In this document: positions 6,401-6,505 of the stretch, in pieces | Layout of the letters: the number at the start of each line of letters is the position of its first letter | How positions within the stretch are numbered: position 1 is the stretch's first letter | Assembly: GCA_035513275.1 (NCBI GenBank) | Contig: DATKCJ010000273.1 | Location: 1-6,505, forward strand | Direction of reading: 5' to 3' | Length of the DNA: 6,505 nucleotides | From: DATKCJ01 sp035513275 | Lineage (GTDB): Bacteria; Verrucomicrobiota; Verrucomicrobiia; Opitutales; Opitutaceae | Program-made: the position numbers and the translations under genes | The notes under the pieces: model-generated | What the model saw: the letters and a program-made list of their open reading frames with translations, nothing else | The model's database searches: none | What the model was told of the DNA's origin: nothing

Positions 6401-6505
6401 GATCCCGGCCCCGATCCCGGAGGTGCCGGCGAGGTCGAGATGTGTAAATTGGATTCCATCGAAACGCACGAGGCCGGCGGGCGTTCCAAGCCAGATGTAT
6501 CCATC
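3458..6505 (-). CDS. Double-propeller sensor (Reg_prop x14, Y_Y_Y, TM, PAS x2), N-terminus outside the window, kinase core lost to a frameshift
   Basis: Sensor half of a membrane histidine kinase. The frame is open from the window edge to TGA at 3460-3458 (1015 residues). It begins inside the first propeller motif (DGYIWLGTPAGL), so the start and signal peptide lie beyond 6505; alignment with the downstream paralogue suggests about 57 residues are missing. Fourteen blade motifs of the D-G-x-[LIV]-W-[IV]-G type run to about 4796, fitting two seven-bladed propellers. A Y_Y_Y domain follows (about 4690-4460, including YTNLKPGPYTFRV), then one transmembrane helix (about 4441-4388, WFRLILGALLAGGIAGVY). 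A charged coiled coil leads to PAS 1 (about 4243-3893, ending DITERKR) and PAS 2 (about 3853-3505, with LPDKLYFKD and GVSKDVTAWKE). The periplasmic part should bind a ligand; the PAS domains are cytoplasmic. The protein stops at THELLF, exactly where the phosphoacceptor helix should start. That helix continues in the next frame, so this is probably the 5' part of one frameshifted gene. Family assignment is firm; ligand unknown. Confidence 0.93.
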   Translation of the reverse strand, partial: DGYIWLGTPAGLVRFDGIQFTHLDLAGTSGIGAGIVTSLATARDGGLWVGMTNNAFGLHDGESFAFKGKPAWGGAAFDVQSILECDDGTLWLAGNTDTARITRDGGFETILQATESIHFNTLSAYRDSKGRMLLGTANQGTLYWQAGVLEKVPAPIGGNPIVHCFAEASDGQIFIGTQFGLARYDADLRPLEFLLHGSEVRALLTDSHGVLWIGTTGDGLFRLRDGALSSFRKIDGLAGGAVKALAEDREGSIWVGTSEGLSQLTNVKFPVHAVVHDSQVQDVTAVGASPRGGIWAAHYGGVTYFDGRNPPEIHSTGSGLPVGLFKRVFESRNGDVYMVCGSSTLVVMSRGKVVVQHEAENMVVGMAEDEHGVVVSVGAKLFRAGPDHLTPYPFPEGREPQMDWILNLAAGRDGAVWVSSVGGIFRIKDGAHQQWRIPLDGEGDPRVMWLCEDSDGVVWAALLSGIARLKDNEVRTITRSHGLLDDNIYSIVPDDLGNLWIDSGRGIFRVSRKSMNDCADGVIDRVECLAFDGEESVKPSDKTKQERVAAKSTDGRIWFPAAQGVVVVDPANIPVNLVAPPVHIDRVRANGSEVDIRGEIVVPPGRGELEIHFTAPSFIASQKVRTRHLLEGYDKGWVESAGRRMTTYTNLKPGPYTFRVIAANADGVWNDTGAAVAIRLRPHFRQTVWFRLILGALLAGGIAGVYRWRIRFLARKEQAFLENRLLLEAEVRNRTADLQSENTERKRAEAGLANSLSVLNATLDSTLDGIMVVDREGKVKHFNRRFAELWRVTPEQLTSGNNRSVLGSVARQLKDPRGFIRQSLELFIDPEAEKSDVIEFKDGRILELYTRPQSFDGVSAGRVWCFRDITERKRIEAEFTYERDLLQELLDSLPDKLYFKDRESRFVRCSRAFAARFHLSDHEIIRGKTDFDFFDISHAQPAFDDEQEIMRTGQPIVCKLEQESYASGTVAWVLTTKMPWRDGTGAIIGTFGVSKDVTAWKETESKLTATHELLF
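4796..6505 (-). repeat. Fourteen Reg_prop propeller motifs in the first sensor
   Basis: Motifs recur about every 40 residues, each followed by a G-[LIV]-x-R-[LIVF]-type strand. Clear examples are DGYIWLGTPAGLVRFDG, SHGVLWIGTTGDGLFRL, REGSIWVGTSEGLSQL, RDGAVWVSSVGGIFRI and DLGNLWIDSGRGIFRV. The last is TDGRIWFPAAQGVVVVDP, the usual closing blade before Y_Y_Y. Motifs nine and ten (RNGDVYMVCGSSTLVV, EHGVVVSVGAKLFRAG) have lost the tryptophan and are the most degenerate. Fourteen motifs match the two seven-bladed propellers known from the Bacteroides relatives of this sensor type. The count is by eye, and the first motif starts at the window edge. Confidence 0.8.

Noticed and set aside
6467..6469. 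GTG at 6469 as the start of the first sensor
   Set aside because: The same frame continues upstream to the window edge and completes a blade motif (DGYIWLGTPAGL). A start here would cut a blade and lack a signal peptide.

Overview
The window is GC-rich and protein-coding from end to end. All genes lie on the minus strand, so the reading order runs from position 6505 down to 1. It holds two tandem, paralogous membrane sensor histidine kinases of the periplasmic double-propeller type: Reg_prop blades, then a Y_Y_Y domain, one transmembrane helix, a cytoplasmic coiled coil and a histidine kinase core. The sensor design resembles that of Bacteroides hybrid two-component systems, but no receiver or DNA-binding domain is visible here. 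The GC richness, the abundance of this architecture and the kinase signature GMAEVATGVLHNVGN suggest Verrucomicrobiota, perhaps an Opitutaceae-like organism. This is inference from family knowledge; Acidobacteriota or Planctomycetota are not excluded.

Layout in transcription order. (1) 6505 to 3458: the first sensor, cut at its N-terminus by the window edge. It has 14 propeller motifs, Y_Y_Y, a transmembrane helix and two PAS domains, and ends at a TGA just before the kinase core. (2) 3461 to 2625: the matching kinase core (dimerisation/phosphoacceptor plus ATPase) in the next frame. The switch falls on a run of six T at 3465-3460. The two pieces look like one kinase gene split by a frameshift. 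(3) 2628 to 1: the second sensor kinase, complete at its N-terminus with a signal peptide, 14 propeller motifs, Y_Y_Y, a transmembrane helix and the phosphoacceptor region. It runs off the window before its ATPase domain and has no PAS domains. Its ATG overlaps the TGA of the kinase core (ATGA), so the genes form one operon with likely translational coupling.

Expected working model: each sensor reads a periplasmic ligand (carbohydrate-type ligands are typical for relatives), and Y_Y_Y and the single helix pass the signal to the cytoplasmic kinase. The first sensor adds PAS input. The response regulator must lie outside the window. There is no intergenic space, so no promoter, terminator, RNA gene, mobile element or CRISPR array was found. 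The most interesting point is the T6 frameshift between sensor and kinase core, placed just upstream of the coupled second gene.
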